Under the pieces are notes generated by a model that saw nothing but the letters and a program-made list of their open reading frames with translations, had not been told where the DNA came from and did no database searches. Below, piece by piece: positions 44,552 to 53,291 of a stretch of 64,000 nucleotides of DNA. Positions within the stretch are counted from its first letter, which is position 1. Every line of letters begins with the position of its first letter. A program made the position numbers and the translations under genes. The stretch comes from Lewinellaceae bacterium (GTDB taxonomy: Bacteria; Bacteroidota; Bacteroidia; Chitinophagales; Saprospiraceae), in assembly GCA_016711435.1 (NCBI GenBank), contig JADJSY010000002.1, positions 186,001-250,000 of the forward strand, given 5' to 3'.

Positions 44552-45145
44552 ATGTTCCTGAAAATCAATCTATTACCCCTTCTAACAGCCCTCGCCCTGG
44601 CCTTTTCTGCTTGCCAGTCCGACCCTACCCCAACGCCTCCACCGCAAAACCCACCTGCCACTGCCAATCGCGCTACCGACCCGGCGCCGGCGCCCGGACC
44701 GGCTGCCGTGCCCGAGCCGCCTTTTATCAAAGAAGGCGAACTGGCGATACTCGACCCCACGGGGAAAAAGGTGGTACAAAAATTTGATATTGAAATTGCA
44801 CAAATACCCGAAGAGCGGGAACAGGGCCTGATGTACCGGAAAAGTATGTCGGACAAAGAGGGTATGCTATTTATGTTTGAATACCCGGAACCGCAGAGTT
44901 TCTGGATGCGCAATACCTATATCTCTTTGGATATCATTTATTTAAATGAAAAAATGGAGGTGGTATCCATCCAGAAAAATGCCCCGCCGCAGAGCGACAA
45001 ACCGCTCCCTTCCGGGAAGCCCGCGCAGTATGTGCTGGAAATTAACGGCGGCCTGAGCGATAGATTAGGCATCAAGCCGGGGATGAAAGTGGCTTGGCAG
45101 GACTATGTGAACAGCCGGGAAGTTGGGGGGTATAATAGTTTATAA
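44552..45145 (+). CDS. DUF192 domain lipoprotein
   Basis: A 197-residue lipoprotein (signal LLTALALAFSAC, Cys21). A Pro/Ala-rich linker runs to about residue 62, and a DUF192 domain spans about 70-185. DUF192 features are REQGLMYRKSMSDKEGMLFMF, SFWMRNTYISLDIIYLN, VVSIQKNAPPQSDKPLPS and AQYVLEINGGLSDRLGIKPG. The family is widespread, with a small beta-barrel fold and no assigned activity. The gene lies between the SNF2 helicase and the REP-transposase module. The REP hairpin starts seven bases after its stop and may protect or terminate the mRNA. Confidence 0.88.
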   Translation: MFLKINLLPLLTALALAFSACQSDPTPTPPPQNPPATANRATDPAPAPGPAAVPEPPFIKEGELAILDPTGKKVVQKFDIEIAQIPEEREQGLMYRKSMSDKEGMLFMFEYPEPQSFWMRNTYISLDIIYLNEKMEVVSIQKNAPPQSDKPLPSGKPAQYVLEINGGLSDRLGIKPGMKVAWQDYVNSREVGGYNSL

Positions 45146-45150
45146 GGGGC

Positions 45151-45234
45151 ACTTCCCGAAAGTTTTTTCACTTTCGGGAAGTTGAAGCGACCCAATATAC
45201 TTGAACTTCCCGAAAGTCTAAAACTTTCGGGAAG
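45151..45234. repeat. REP pair (BIME-like), left of the transposase
   Basis: Two hairpins with CTTCCCGAAAGT/ACTTTCGGGAAG arms are joined by the spacer TTGAAGCGACCCAATATAC. The 84-bp unit recurs in the same orientation at 45885-45969 with only three differences, so direct copies flank the transposase gene. Confidence 0.92.
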
Positions 45235-45246
45235 TAGCCCTTGGGG

Positions 45247-45855
45247 TCAGTACCAGTCGCTGACGATTTTCAAAAATCTGTCATCTGGGTCGAGATGATG
45301 AGCGGCCAAAAAACCTTCCCGGCCTCCAAAAAATGCAAGCACTTCATCTCGCAACAAACGGCTCGGCCTGTCAGATAACAAACTTATAAATGAAGAATGA
45401 GGCCATTCAGCAGGATGAGCCACGAAGCCGTCTTTGACCGGGTTGAGATGGATGTAGTGAACCAGATGAGCGAAATATTGATCGTTAGTAACTGCTTTAC
45501 GCTTAAAATTGGGAATAAACAAACTTCCCATACGTTTCTGTTGCTTATTGAAAGATTGAGCATAAGCACTGAATAAATTGCCAAACTGCTTGCTGATTTT
45601 CCCTGATGTGGGACTTCCCGAAAGTTTTAGACTTTCGGGAAGTTGGCTCTCTTGTTTTATTTTAACCATCAGATGGATGTGATTGGGCATCAGGCAATAA
45701 GCCAATGTATCTGCCACTGAAGGAATGTGCGCTGTATATTTTTTGAGGAAGTACTGGTAATTCTCCTCTTTCACAAAGAGGTTTTCAAACCCGTTGGCAT
45801 GGTTGTAAATGTGATAGGTAGTGCCCGGTTCGAGGGCTGAAGCGTTGTTTTTCAT
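45247..45855 (-). CDS. REP-associated tyrosine transposase (Y1/HUH, RAYT)
   Basis: A 202-residue Y1_Tnp protein. It opens with TYHIYNHANGFENLFV, has the HUH metal motif CLMPNHIHLMVKI, then GNLFSAYAQSFNKQQKRMGSLFIPNFKRK with the candidate catalytic tyrosine, and ends VHYIHLNPVKDGFVAHPAEWPHSSF. RAYTs nick and process REP hairpins. The REPs here are CTTCCCGAAAGT palindromes on both sides, and a third REP (45613-45642) lies in frame inside the gene and is read as LPESLKLSGS. ATG 45855 is preferred. A longer frame to 46008 is only translated REP sequence. The gene is not part of an insertion sequence with inverted ends; it lies between DUF192 and paaD genes. Confidence 0.92.
   Translation of the reverse strand: MKNNASALEPGTTYHIYNHANGFENLFVKEENYQYFLKKYTAHIPSVADTLAYCLMPNHIHLMVKIKQESQLPESLKLSGSPTSGKISKQFGNLFSAYAQSFNKQQKRMGSLFIPNFKRKAVTNDQYFAHLVHYIHLNPVKDGFVAHPAEWPHSSFISLLSDRPSRLLRDEVLAFFGGREGFLAAHHLDPDDRFLKIVSDWY
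45613..45642. repeat. REP palindrome inside the transposase gene
   Basis: CTTCCCGAAAGTTTTAGACT plus TTCGGGAAG is a full REP hairpin of exactly 30 bases, in frame between the HUH motif and the tyrosine helix of the RAYT. Confidence 0.9.
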
Positions 45856-45884
45856 TGGATTAAGATGCGTGTGTTTGAAATATG

Positions 45885-45969
45885 ACTCCCCGAAAGTTTT
45901 TTCACTTTCGGGAAGTTGAAGCGACCCAATATACTTAAACTTCCCGAAAGTCTTAAAACTTTCGGGAAG
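45885..45969. repeat. REP pair (BIME-like), right of the transposase
   Basis: The same two-hairpin unit as 45151-45234, in the same orientation. It lies between the transposase start and the paaD stop. Confidence 0.92.
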
Positions 45970-45985
45970 TCGCGCTTGGGCTACC

Positions 45986-46483
45986 CTAATGGCACTTAAA
46001 ATAATCAAACGGCTCCAGACAGTCTAAGCAGCGAAACAGCGCCTTACACGCCGTCGAGCCGAATTGTGAGATCATTTCCGTGTTTTGGGAATGGCACAAG
46101 GGGCATTCCAGCGCCCGCTGCTCGCCGAGCAGCGCTTTTTTATCCATACTGTTTTCAGCCGGTGGTGCGATGCCATAGGCGCTGAGTTTTTGGCGACCTT
46201 CCGCGCTCAGCCATTCGGTGGTCCAGGCCGGGCTGAGCACCGTCGTGATCCGTACTTTTTCAAAACCGCCGTCCTGTAGCGCTGCCCGGAGATTGACCTC
46301 GATAGTATGCATGGCCGGACAGCCGCTGTACGTCGGGGTGATGACAACCTCCACCGTTCCGTCGACATGGCGTTTCAGGTCGCGAATGATACCCAGGTCG
46401 CGAACGGTCAGCACCGGTATTTCCGGGTCGCAAACGGTGTCTAATATTTGATTTATTTTAACAAGTTCCTGACTTTCAGTCAT
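45986..46483 (-). CDS. paaD: PaaD-like phenylacetyl-CoA epoxidase accessory protein
   Basis: A 165-residue protein with an N-terminal MIP18/DUF59 domain (about 8-90: LDTVCDPEIPVLTVRDLGII, ITPTYSGCPAMHTIEVNLRA). A C-terminal four-cysteine region follows (CPLCHSQNTEMISQFGSTAC, then CLDCLEPFDYFKCH), matching PaaD (PaaJ). PaaD is thought to help assemble the metal or Fe-S centre of the PaaABCE epoxidase, which opens the aromatic ring pathway of phenylacetate. Strikingly, no paaA, paaB, paaC or paaE is adjacent. Either the operon is split or the gene serves a different target. The REP unit starts 16 bases after its stop. Confidence 0.85.
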   Translation of the reverse strand: MTESQELVKINQILDTVCDPEIPVLTVRDLGIIRDLKRHVDGTVEVVITPTYSGCPAMHTIEVNLRAALQDGGFEKVRITTVLSPAWTTEWLSAEGRQKLSAYGIAPPAENSMDKKALLGEQRALECPLCHSQNTEMISQFGSTACKALFRCLDCLEPFDYFKCH

Positions 46484-46546
46484 TTAAATAAAATTTTCAC
46501 TATAAAAGTACAGGATATGTACGTCAAGTCATACTACTGGATATTT

Positions 46547-49144
46547 TCAAAAGAAATACTTCAGGCCCAGTGTTCCTTTTACAAAATTGTATTCCGGAAC
46601 AGGGAAGCCCGGTAAGGCCAAAATCAAGACTCGCCAGAAGATGGGTACTGATCTGTTTGTTTAGTCCGACCCGGAACGAATACCCGAATGCTGCATCCTC
46701 GTTTTTGGGTTTGAAAGCACCTGCGCCCGCAGCGAGGTGAACGGATTTGCCACCGCCCAGAGATTGGATGTACATAGCGCCCAGCGTACCGCCGACGATA
46801 TTAAAATCGGGTTGGAAGGCGTAATAACCTGCCACCGCTTCCAGGGCAAACTGACTGCTCAGCCGGTAAGTAAGGTCGCCTTCCAGGGCAATGCCCGGGT
46901 CGAAAGGTGTGCTCAGGGCGCCCGTGGGCACTGCGACGCCGAGGTGCAGGCTGATACCGAAAGGATGTGCGCTGCTGCCGCCCGTAATGGCATCGAGGCT
47001 TTTTTGTAGTACGGGTTTGTTGGGATCAGTCACGGTGATGGTGATGACAGGGTTGGCGCCTTCGGGTACGTATAAGATTGTGCTATACGTGCCATCGAGC
47101 TGGTCGCCGAGTCGTTGAACCATACCCTGCGATGCCCGTATACCGATGCGGCGTGTTTGGCCCGGCCCGAGCCTTTTGCCAAATTTATTGACCGGCGTGA
47201 TCGAGATGCGGTAGCTCTGCTGCCCGTCTTTCACACCCAGACTGGTGATTTTTTCCTGCAATGTGATGTCTTCCGGGCGCGAAAAGTCGACGAGTACGCA
47301 TTTGGTTTCCCAACCCTGGTAGTCGCCCAGCCCGGTCAGTTGCCCGTCGATCAATGCCACGACGCGGTACGTGCCGGTCATTTCATTGCCGGTAAAAGCA
47401 CCCGTGTACTCGCCGTTGCCGATAGAATTCAGGGTGAGCACATTCCCGCTGGTATCGTTGCGCACCAGATCGGCAAATGCCTGGGTGCGGAGCAAAGAAT
47501 CAATTTTAGCCCGCCCGATTTCCACCGGATCGCTGCTCACCGAGCCGGACAGGCTGCCCGCGCTTATATCCGTCCTTGCTGCGAGGTCGCCGAGGTCTTC
47601 TCCCGGGCGCAACAAGATGGCGCGCACGGTGGCGGTATTGACGCCTGCGCCTGCTTCCTGAACGGAAACTTTTACCTGAATCGGATCGCCGGCATATACC
47701 AAACCTTCCTGGCCTGCGCTCAATCTTGTTTTGATGTATTTATCTTCAGCCATCACGGAAAGTTGATAAGGCGCTCCCTCCGGCCCCATAAATCGAAGTT
47801 CCCAGGTGCCTCCCGCTTCAAACGGATCATCGAAATCGATGAGATAACGGATCGTAAGGGCATCAAATACAGGTTGATATGAGGTTAATTCACCGTCTTT
47901 ATACAATTGTAAAGTGGGGATGTACAGATTGTCCGCCCGGCCCAAAGTAGCAACCCGAATGGTGAGGTTGTCGACCATTCGGTTGACTTTGAACACCGCG
48001 CTGATGGTATCATTCAAACCGTTCATGACACCCTCCCGAATGTCGAGTAAACGCGGGCTGCCACAATCATACAGCGACCAGGGTATGGTGCTGGTGAAAA
48101 AAGTATACAACTCGGCATTGCCGGCTACGCTGGCTTGCGCAAATTGGTCATTTGGGTGGGCTAATTCTTGCAGGAGGGAAACATCGCAACTGCCTGTGCC
48201 GATGGTAAATAATTTTATCTGGTTATGCGGATTGCTCCCCATGTTAATGGCGCCTCCGCTCGTGCAAGGGATGTTGAAGGTCGTTTGGTTGTAATCAGGC
48301 GGCACCGTTTGAATACCATCCGTAAAGAGGATAAAGGTGCGGTTGCTGGTAGCCGTAGAGGCATGAACGGCATCGCAGATAGCATCGCCCATCGGCGTTC
48401 CGCCGGATGGGACTATATCTGTTAAAGGCGCGCCCTCTCTAAAAAGTGTGTTTTCAATAAACGTCCGGCTGCCCCAGTCTTCACCCCAGTTGCCGCTGTG
48501 TTTGAGCGAAGCGGCGGCCCCGTTGAAATAATAAACCTTGAGGGTGCCGGTTGCCGCGCCCTCTGCGGTTAATGCGCGTTTCGTCAGGGGAGGTAGGCGT
48601 AAATCGTATTTTTCAGTTCTTCAAAACGTGTGTCGCCATCACCATCGTCCAAATTCATGCTGCCGGAACGGTCGAGCAGGAGCACGTATTCTTTGGGCGC
48701 TGTACACAGGACGGGTGCGCCGGCGCGAACGAACAAGTGGTAGTTGCGTTGTGCAATAACCACTCCCATATTGTTGAGGGCTTCTACCCTTCCCCGGCAA
48801 AGAGTGCCCGCCGCTCCGGCATTGATTCGTGGGCTTCCGGCTACCGTATATTCCAAAGCGCCGTTAGTCGGGTTGATATCGATACCTATGGTGCTAATAT
48901 CTGCCGTACCGTCTGTAGGAGTCCAGTTCCAGCTGCTCGGGGTACTGCCGTCTGACATTGAAAACCGTAAGGGATACGGTTTCCCGGTATAGGGAGCCGG
49001 GTAGGCAACATTTTGAACGGCGTCCGGGAGTTTGCTAAATGCAGGTAAAATAACAGTTTGTGCGTATGGCTGGACGGTTGCGATGCAACACATCAAAAAA
49101 GTGTAAACCAGACGCTTCGATCCGGTTGCTGAAAAAGGAATCAT
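46547..49144 (-). pseudogene. Surface VWA-domain protein with C-terminal beta-barrel, twice frameshifted
   Basis: A protein of about 865 residues in three frames. It has a signal peptide (ending QPYAQ) and a beta region. The von Willebrand A domain has the MIDAS motif LLLDRSGSMNLDDGD and a second metal loop FTDGIQTVPP. A gamma-adaptin/Ig-like region with many beta strands follows. The last part is an outer-membrane porin-like barrel (about 145 residues, from PFGISLHLGVAVPTG) ending GTLGLKYFF. Adding one C to the run at 48587-48590 joins the first two parts (AYLPLTKRALT). Near 46612 removal of one G gives GFPVPEYNFVKGTLG; the uncorrected frame instead runs on to 46524. It probably acts in adhesion or outer-surface assembly. 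Confidence 0.75.
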
Positions 49145-49180
49145 TGTAAAGAGGTTTAAAAAGTAACACAGGTAAGTAAA

Positions 49181-49296
49181 AGGGCAAAATCGCAAAGGGC
49201 AAAGAGCAAAAGGCAAGGGGCAAAATGCAAATATTTATCGAGTAGCCATTTTTGCCTTTTGCCCCTTGCCTTTTGCCCTTTGCAATTTTGCCCTTT
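49181..49296. repeat. GGGCAAA heptad hairpin cassette
   Basis: AGGGCAAAATCGCAAAGGGC and AAAAGGCAAGGGGC lie at 49181-49224, and the complementary TTTTGCCCCTTGCC and TTGCCCTTTGC at 49252-49296. The loop AATATTTATCGAGTAGCC lies between. It fills the gap between two minus-strand surface-protein genes. Confidence 0.9.
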
Positions 49297-49299
49297 AAC

Positions 49300-51002
49300 T
49301 TATTCTATCAGTTCGCCCAAGTGATTGGTGCGGATAAGCAACATCTGCCCGGTTTCATCTTCTCCACCCAGAATAAACCCGTCATCGCGGGTTTGTGCCA
49401 CATAATAGAGTCTTCTGGATGCCGCACCGACAGGGTAATGCTGTGCGGGAACAGCAGCAGCGCCGTTCGTGAGCCGCAATTGAGTGAGATAAGGCCTGTA
49501 CGCCGAACCATTGGAAATACCACCCGCAACGGCCAGCAGTCCTTTGGAGGTAATCAGCCCTTTATTCAAAACGGCATTCGGAATGCTCACCGGCCAGCCG
49601 GGATAATCGTTGCCGGAGGCGTCTAATTTGTACACTTTTCCAGATCCGCTGTCCGAGCCTATCAACAGATACGTGTTGTTGTCCACTCTAATCAGGTCGC
49701 TGGGCACAAAACTTCCCAGGTTGCGCTCCGTACCGGCAGGGTTAAAATCAGCGTCCAACCGGACAAAAAAGTAGCAGTCCCTTTTTTGCCCGCTACCACA
49801 AAACCGTTGTCGTTGGCTGCAATCACCTGGATACGCCGTTGCTCAAAAGTAGTGGATTCACTGCGTACGACGGCATTTCCCGATTTTGCCAAACTATTGG
49901 TCACCTTTAAATAATAGAAACGTTTGGGCGGCCCGCCCGATCCAAAATCCTGGTCGCCTGCGATGAGAAAACCGCCTTCATGCTCTATGACAAACCGCCC
50001 CGTTTCATTGCCATTTCCAACACCGGGTATATTGTCAAATAAAGGGTTGGGGAAACTCTGGATGCTAAAATCGGGCTTCAAGGTCAGGCAAAAAATATCC
50101 GTATTGACGTCGCTCGGGTTCAGGGTGTTTTCCACGTTTCCAACAATAATATAGCCGGCGGCGGTTTTTCTGGCGCAATATACGTTTTGGGCGCCATTGA
50201 TGTAAGCAGACCCTGCCGGGTAATCGATGACTGTAGCAGCGCCATTGACAGCGCCGGTACGGGTTATTTTCAGCGTATGCATGGCAACAGATGTGCTGAT
50301 CGCTGCATTAAAACTGCCGTCCGTCGCCTCATCGGTACACACTACCCATTCAAATTGCGCGGCGTCGATATTGCTTGTCAACAGAAACGTTTTCGGCTCC
50401 ACCCGCACCCACAGCGTATCCCGGTCCGTGTCATTGCCCTGCCCGGTCACTTTCAGCACCACCATAAAAGTATCTGGCCGGGTGTAGGTATGTGATGGCG
50501 CTGTGGTTGTGGAGGTAGCGCCGTCGCCAAAATCCCACATATAAGAAACGCCATTGGTACTCATGCCCGCATCGAACTGCACGGTTGTATTGGGGAAGGT
50601 ATACACCGCTGGAATCGCTGAAGTGATTTTAGCCGCCGGCGCGGGGAATCCGATGGTAAGCGTTTGTGCCGGTACTACGAAATTGGTACAGGCGTCCTGT
50701 GAAATGACCAAAGAAACCTGGTACGTGCCGGGCGCATCGTAGCTGTGTTCCGGTATTTCCGCATCCGAGGTTTCATTATCGCCAAAATTCCAGGTATAGT
50801 TCAGGTCGTCACCTCCGCCGATGGTTGCTTGGAAACGATAGGTACACCCGCCGGCGCACAGGCCGGTATCCACCCTGAAAAACTCGAAGGAAGCCGTCTC
50901 TACACAATTCAGGTCGGGCGTGGTGGCATAGTCGCAACGAACGAGCAACAATGCCGACAAGGCTGCCGAAAGGGATATGAATAAAATAAATTTATAGCTC
51001 AT
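49300..51002 (-). pseudogene. PKD-domain lipoprotein, frameshifted
   Basis: A lipoprotein of about 567 residues in two frames. The first (51002 to about 49776) has a signal peptide (LSALLLVRC), two PKD domains (YTWNFGDNETSDAE; YMWDFGDGATSTTT) and beta-propeller-like repeats (GFLIAGDQDFG, NDNGFVVAGKKG). The second (to 49300) continues the propeller (DGFILGGEDETGQMLLI). Adding one T to the T6 run opposite 49774-49779 joins them (GTATFFVRLDADFNPAG). PKD domains are protein- or polysaccharide-contact modules of surface proteins. An NATAACN cassette with a possible promoter lies upstream at 51047-51113. Confidence 0.8.
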
Positions 51003-51046
51003 GGTTGGAGGATTTAAGCACTTCGTTGATATTAGTTAAAATTAGG

Positions 51047-51113
51047 TGTAAATGCTTGATTATCAGCACAATAACTAATAACTAATAACTAATAACTAAT
51101 AACGTATAACTAC
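51047..51113. repeat. NATAACN heptad cassette
   Basis: GTGTAAATGCTTGATTATCAG is followed (after TTGATTATC) by TAACTAA heptads repeated five times at 51071-51106, then ATAACGTATAACTAC. It has the same order as 2674-2730 and ends seven bases before the protease stop. The minus-strand end near 51050 may contain the promoter of the PKD gene. Confidence 0.75.
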
Positions 51114-51120
51114 TTATGGT

Positions 51121-52320
51121 TTAGGATATAACAGCACCTTTTTTGCGCGTTTGGCTTTGGGCAGCGTACTTACCAGATAGGTAACTAAGGCTCCCGGTGG
51201 CAACGCCGATGCCTGACCAAAGCAGGTATTGCGCTTTTTTGTGCTTGTCGTTGGCGGTGTTATAAACGGCAGTTCGGGAAGTGCCTTCATACACCGACGC
51301 GTTGGGGTTGGCTTGGGCGAGGTAGGTGTTTTTATACGTCGATTTGGCATCTTTTTCCTGGCTGTACCCAAGGCCGGCAGCGGCCAGGCCGCCAACAAAA
51401 CCGGCTATTTGTAAAGGCATTACCCAGCCTTTGGGTTTGCGCGGCACATATTTGGGAGCGAAAGAGCCGATGCCGAGTTCGTCGGGCCGTATCACCTGGT
51501 CTCGTTTGTAGCCGTCGCGCTCAAAATACCAGATGACCGTTCGGTTGCCCGGCTGGGTGGAGTCGCCTACCCAATCCAGCGTCTCCGGCACGAGAGACGA
51601 ATGCGGATCGACCAACAGGAAGGGCCGGTAAGAGGGTATTTTTTTGTTTGGCGCTACTTTGTAATTGATTTCCATCCGGCTGCCTTTAATAACCGCCTGG
51701 GCATTTTTGGCCCAATTGGACGAAATGACACCGCCGAGCCGCGGCTCAAAGCGCAATGCCGCATCCCGCGGGTGCTGCCCTTTGCTTTTCCAATAGTCTT
51801 CCTGCGCATCCCATCCGTCGCTCACTTCATATTCGCGGTCTATGGCAGCCGGGTAGACGCCGCCGGACAAGTCCTGGTTCATATTGCGAAAACCGGCAAG
51901 CGCTTCCTCGCGGGTAGCGCCCAGCGTATTCAGTATCCGTCCGGCAAAATTATCGGCATTGAGTTCCAGTTCCTGACGAACTTTGGCATTGCGTTCGTTG
52001 AGGTCGTGGCCGAGTATCAAATGGCCGAGTTCGTGTGAGAGCAGGCTGTAAACGGCCCATTTGGTTTGGGCGTTGCGTTCAAAGTCGCGCACAAAAGCGG
52101 GGTTGTAACGGATATAGTTATTCGATCCCTCGCGGTATGCCTCGGCATTGCGGGTCATGGTCGATTCCTGCAATTTGATAACAATCGCAGAACTGGCTGC
52201 ATCTTTAATTTCATCGAGTATCAGCCGGAGGCGTTCGGGGGCAGCGACTTGATCAGCGGGCTGTGCGCGAAGAGCCGCAGCGGAAATAACGATCAGGGCG
52301 ATAATGGGGAGCGTTTTCAT
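51121..52320 (-). CDS. Secreted M48-like metalloprotease with C-terminal membrane segments
   Basis: A 399-residue protein with a signal peptide (ending ALRAQ). A zincin domain (about 30-160) has HELGHLILGH and the downstream ELNADNFAG, matching the M48 third ligand region. The central region is unassigned (KSKGQHPRDAALRFEP). Two hydrophobic stretches near the C-terminus (about 303-322 and 365-382) could be membrane helices. The basic tail (TRKKGAVIS) may reflect a frameshift, because the other frame reads KAKRAKKVLLYPKP. It starts two bases after the stop of the EAD11-like membrane gene, so the two are surely co-translated. A second protease of related design lies at 53.3-54.5 kb. Confidence 0.8.
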   Translation of the reverse strand: MKTLPIIALIVISAAALRAQPADQVAAPERLRLILDEIKDAASSAIVIKLQESTMTRNAEAYREGSNNYIRYNPAFVRDFERNAQTKWAVYSLLSHELGHLILGHDLNERNAKVRQELELNADNFAGRILNTLGATREEALAGFRNMNQDLSGGVYPAAIDREYEVSDGWDAQEDYWKSKGQHPRDAALRFEPRLGGVISSNWAKNAQAVIKGSRMEINYKVAPNKKIPSYRPFLLVDPHSSLVPETLDWVGDSTQPGNRTVIWYFERDGYKRDQVIRPDELGIGSFAPKYVPRKPKGWVMPLQIAGFVGGLAAAGLGYSQEKDAKSTYKNTYLAQANPNASVYEGTSRTAVYNTANDKHKKAQYLLWSGIGVATGSLSYLSGKYAAQSQTRKKGAVIS

Positions 52321-52322
52321 AT

Positions 52323-53036
52323 TTATTGGATGAGGTTTATTAATGCCACGGTGATTCGGTTGAGTTGTCGTTGCGCTTCGGCGGGCGCGATCAGGTTGAG
52401 GTCGCGGTTGCGGGTCAGTTCCGTGAACTCGCCCTGCAACATGGCCAGATCTGCATGACTGCGGTCATCGGGCGCCCTGCTTTGTTTCAGGGTTTCAAAT
52501 GCCTTCCCGAGTTCGCCCGCCGCAATCGCTTCAAACAAGACACCGCGCAACTGGTCGCCTTTGGCTTGCGCAGCCTGCATCCGCACACCCGCCAGTTCGA
52601 GAATGACGCGTTGGTCGGGTTGGAAAATCTGCTCTTTGCGCCAGAATGCCAGCCAGAATGCCATCAATAACAATATTTTAAGGGGGGCCAGCCACCAGTA
52701 TGATTCCTGAAAATAGGCGATCAGCCCGTGATCGTTTTGCAGCATAAAAAAAAGTGTGAGCAGTATGAGCAGCATATAAAGCACCGTCAGCGCTGCCAAC
52801 AGGAAATTAGGCGCGGGCGGAACCAGTTTGCCGGCATGGCGATTCAGGACGGAACCGGACAACAAAAGTCCCAAACCTGGCAGCAGCAAAAGCGCCGCCC
52901 AGGTCCAGACAGTGGGCGCTGCCTGTCCCAGTTTCCCTGTCAGGGTTTGTGCCAATACAACCAGCATCACCAGCACTGTGGTGACGATCCAGAGCAACAG
53001 GCAGGAACGGAGCGTGCGGGAAAGGGGAATCCACAT
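52323..53036 (-). CDS. Membrane protein with C-terminal EAD11-like domain
   Basis: A 237-residue protein. Four hydrophobic segments lie at about 11-32, 43-62, 80-102 and 115-135, then a cytoplasmic helical tail of about 100 residues. The tail (about 160-237) carries AIAAGELGKAFETLKQ, DLAMLQGEFTELTRNRD and AEAQRQLNRITVALINLI. This pattern is like the effector-associated domain EAD11 of Bacteroidota conflict systems (two helices, a long helix, then NRI-xx-AL). EAD domains recruit effectors to NTPase or protease partners. The combination with a membrane domain, and its place between two HExxH proteases, suggest a possible defence or signalling module. The assignment is by eye and needs a profile search. 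Confidence 0.6.
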   Translation of the reverse strand: MWIPLSRTLRSCLLLWIVTTVLVMLVVLAQTLTGKLGQAAPTVWTWAALLLLPGLGLLLSGSVLNRHAGKLVPPAPNFLLAALTVLYMLLILLTLFFMLQNDHGLIAYFQESYWWLAPLKILLLMAFWLAFWRKEQIFQPDQRVILELAGVRMQAAQAKGDQLRGVLFEAIAAGELGKAFETLKQSRAPDDRSHADLAMLQGEFTELTRNRDLNLIAPAEAQRQLNRITVALINLIQ

Positions 53037-53040
53037 AAGT

Positions 53041-53068
53041 TAGGGATGAGGAATGAGGAAAGAGGAAT
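53041..53068. repeat. GAGGAAT heptad half-cassette
   Basis: GGGATGAGGAATGAGGAAAG and AGGAATGATAAT lie directly upstream of the membrane-protein start (minus strand) and have no second arm. AATCAAGTATTTAC follows, which resembles the AAGCATTTG word. Confidence 0.65.
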
Positions 53069-53147
53069 GATAATCAAGTATTTACTGAAAACTTGGCGGC
53101 GTGAGGTATACATGAATGCTCAAACGGCGCAAAACGTGAACAGAAAA

Positions 53148-53290
53148 CTAAGGGTTGATGAGGGTTGATGAGGTTTATAAAGGTTGATGAGGTTGATAAT
53201 AGCCGCTCAGGAAAACGTAAAATCGCTTCATTTTCGAGCGTATGAATATCAACCCTTATCAACCTTATAAACCTCATCAACCTTCATCTA
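53148..53290. repeat. GGGTTGATGA / GGTTTATAAA hairpin cassette
   Basis: AGGGTTGATGAGGGTTGATG and AGGTTTATAAAGGTTGATG at 53150-53198 are answered by CAACCCTTATCAACC and ATAAACCTCATCAACC at 53251-53288. Units are 9-10 bases. The cassette separates the EAD11-like gene from the upstream protease and may end its transcript. Confidence 0.88.
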
Positions 53291-53291
53291 C

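Noticed and set aside
45856..46008. N-terminal extension of the RAYT (51 residues)
   Set aside because: It is the translation of the right-hand double REP, and the family start is MKNNASALEPG at 45855.
47115..47882. Open frame of 255 codons opposite the VWA protein gene
   Set aside because: It has no signal or domain, and the other strand carries a coherent surface protein.
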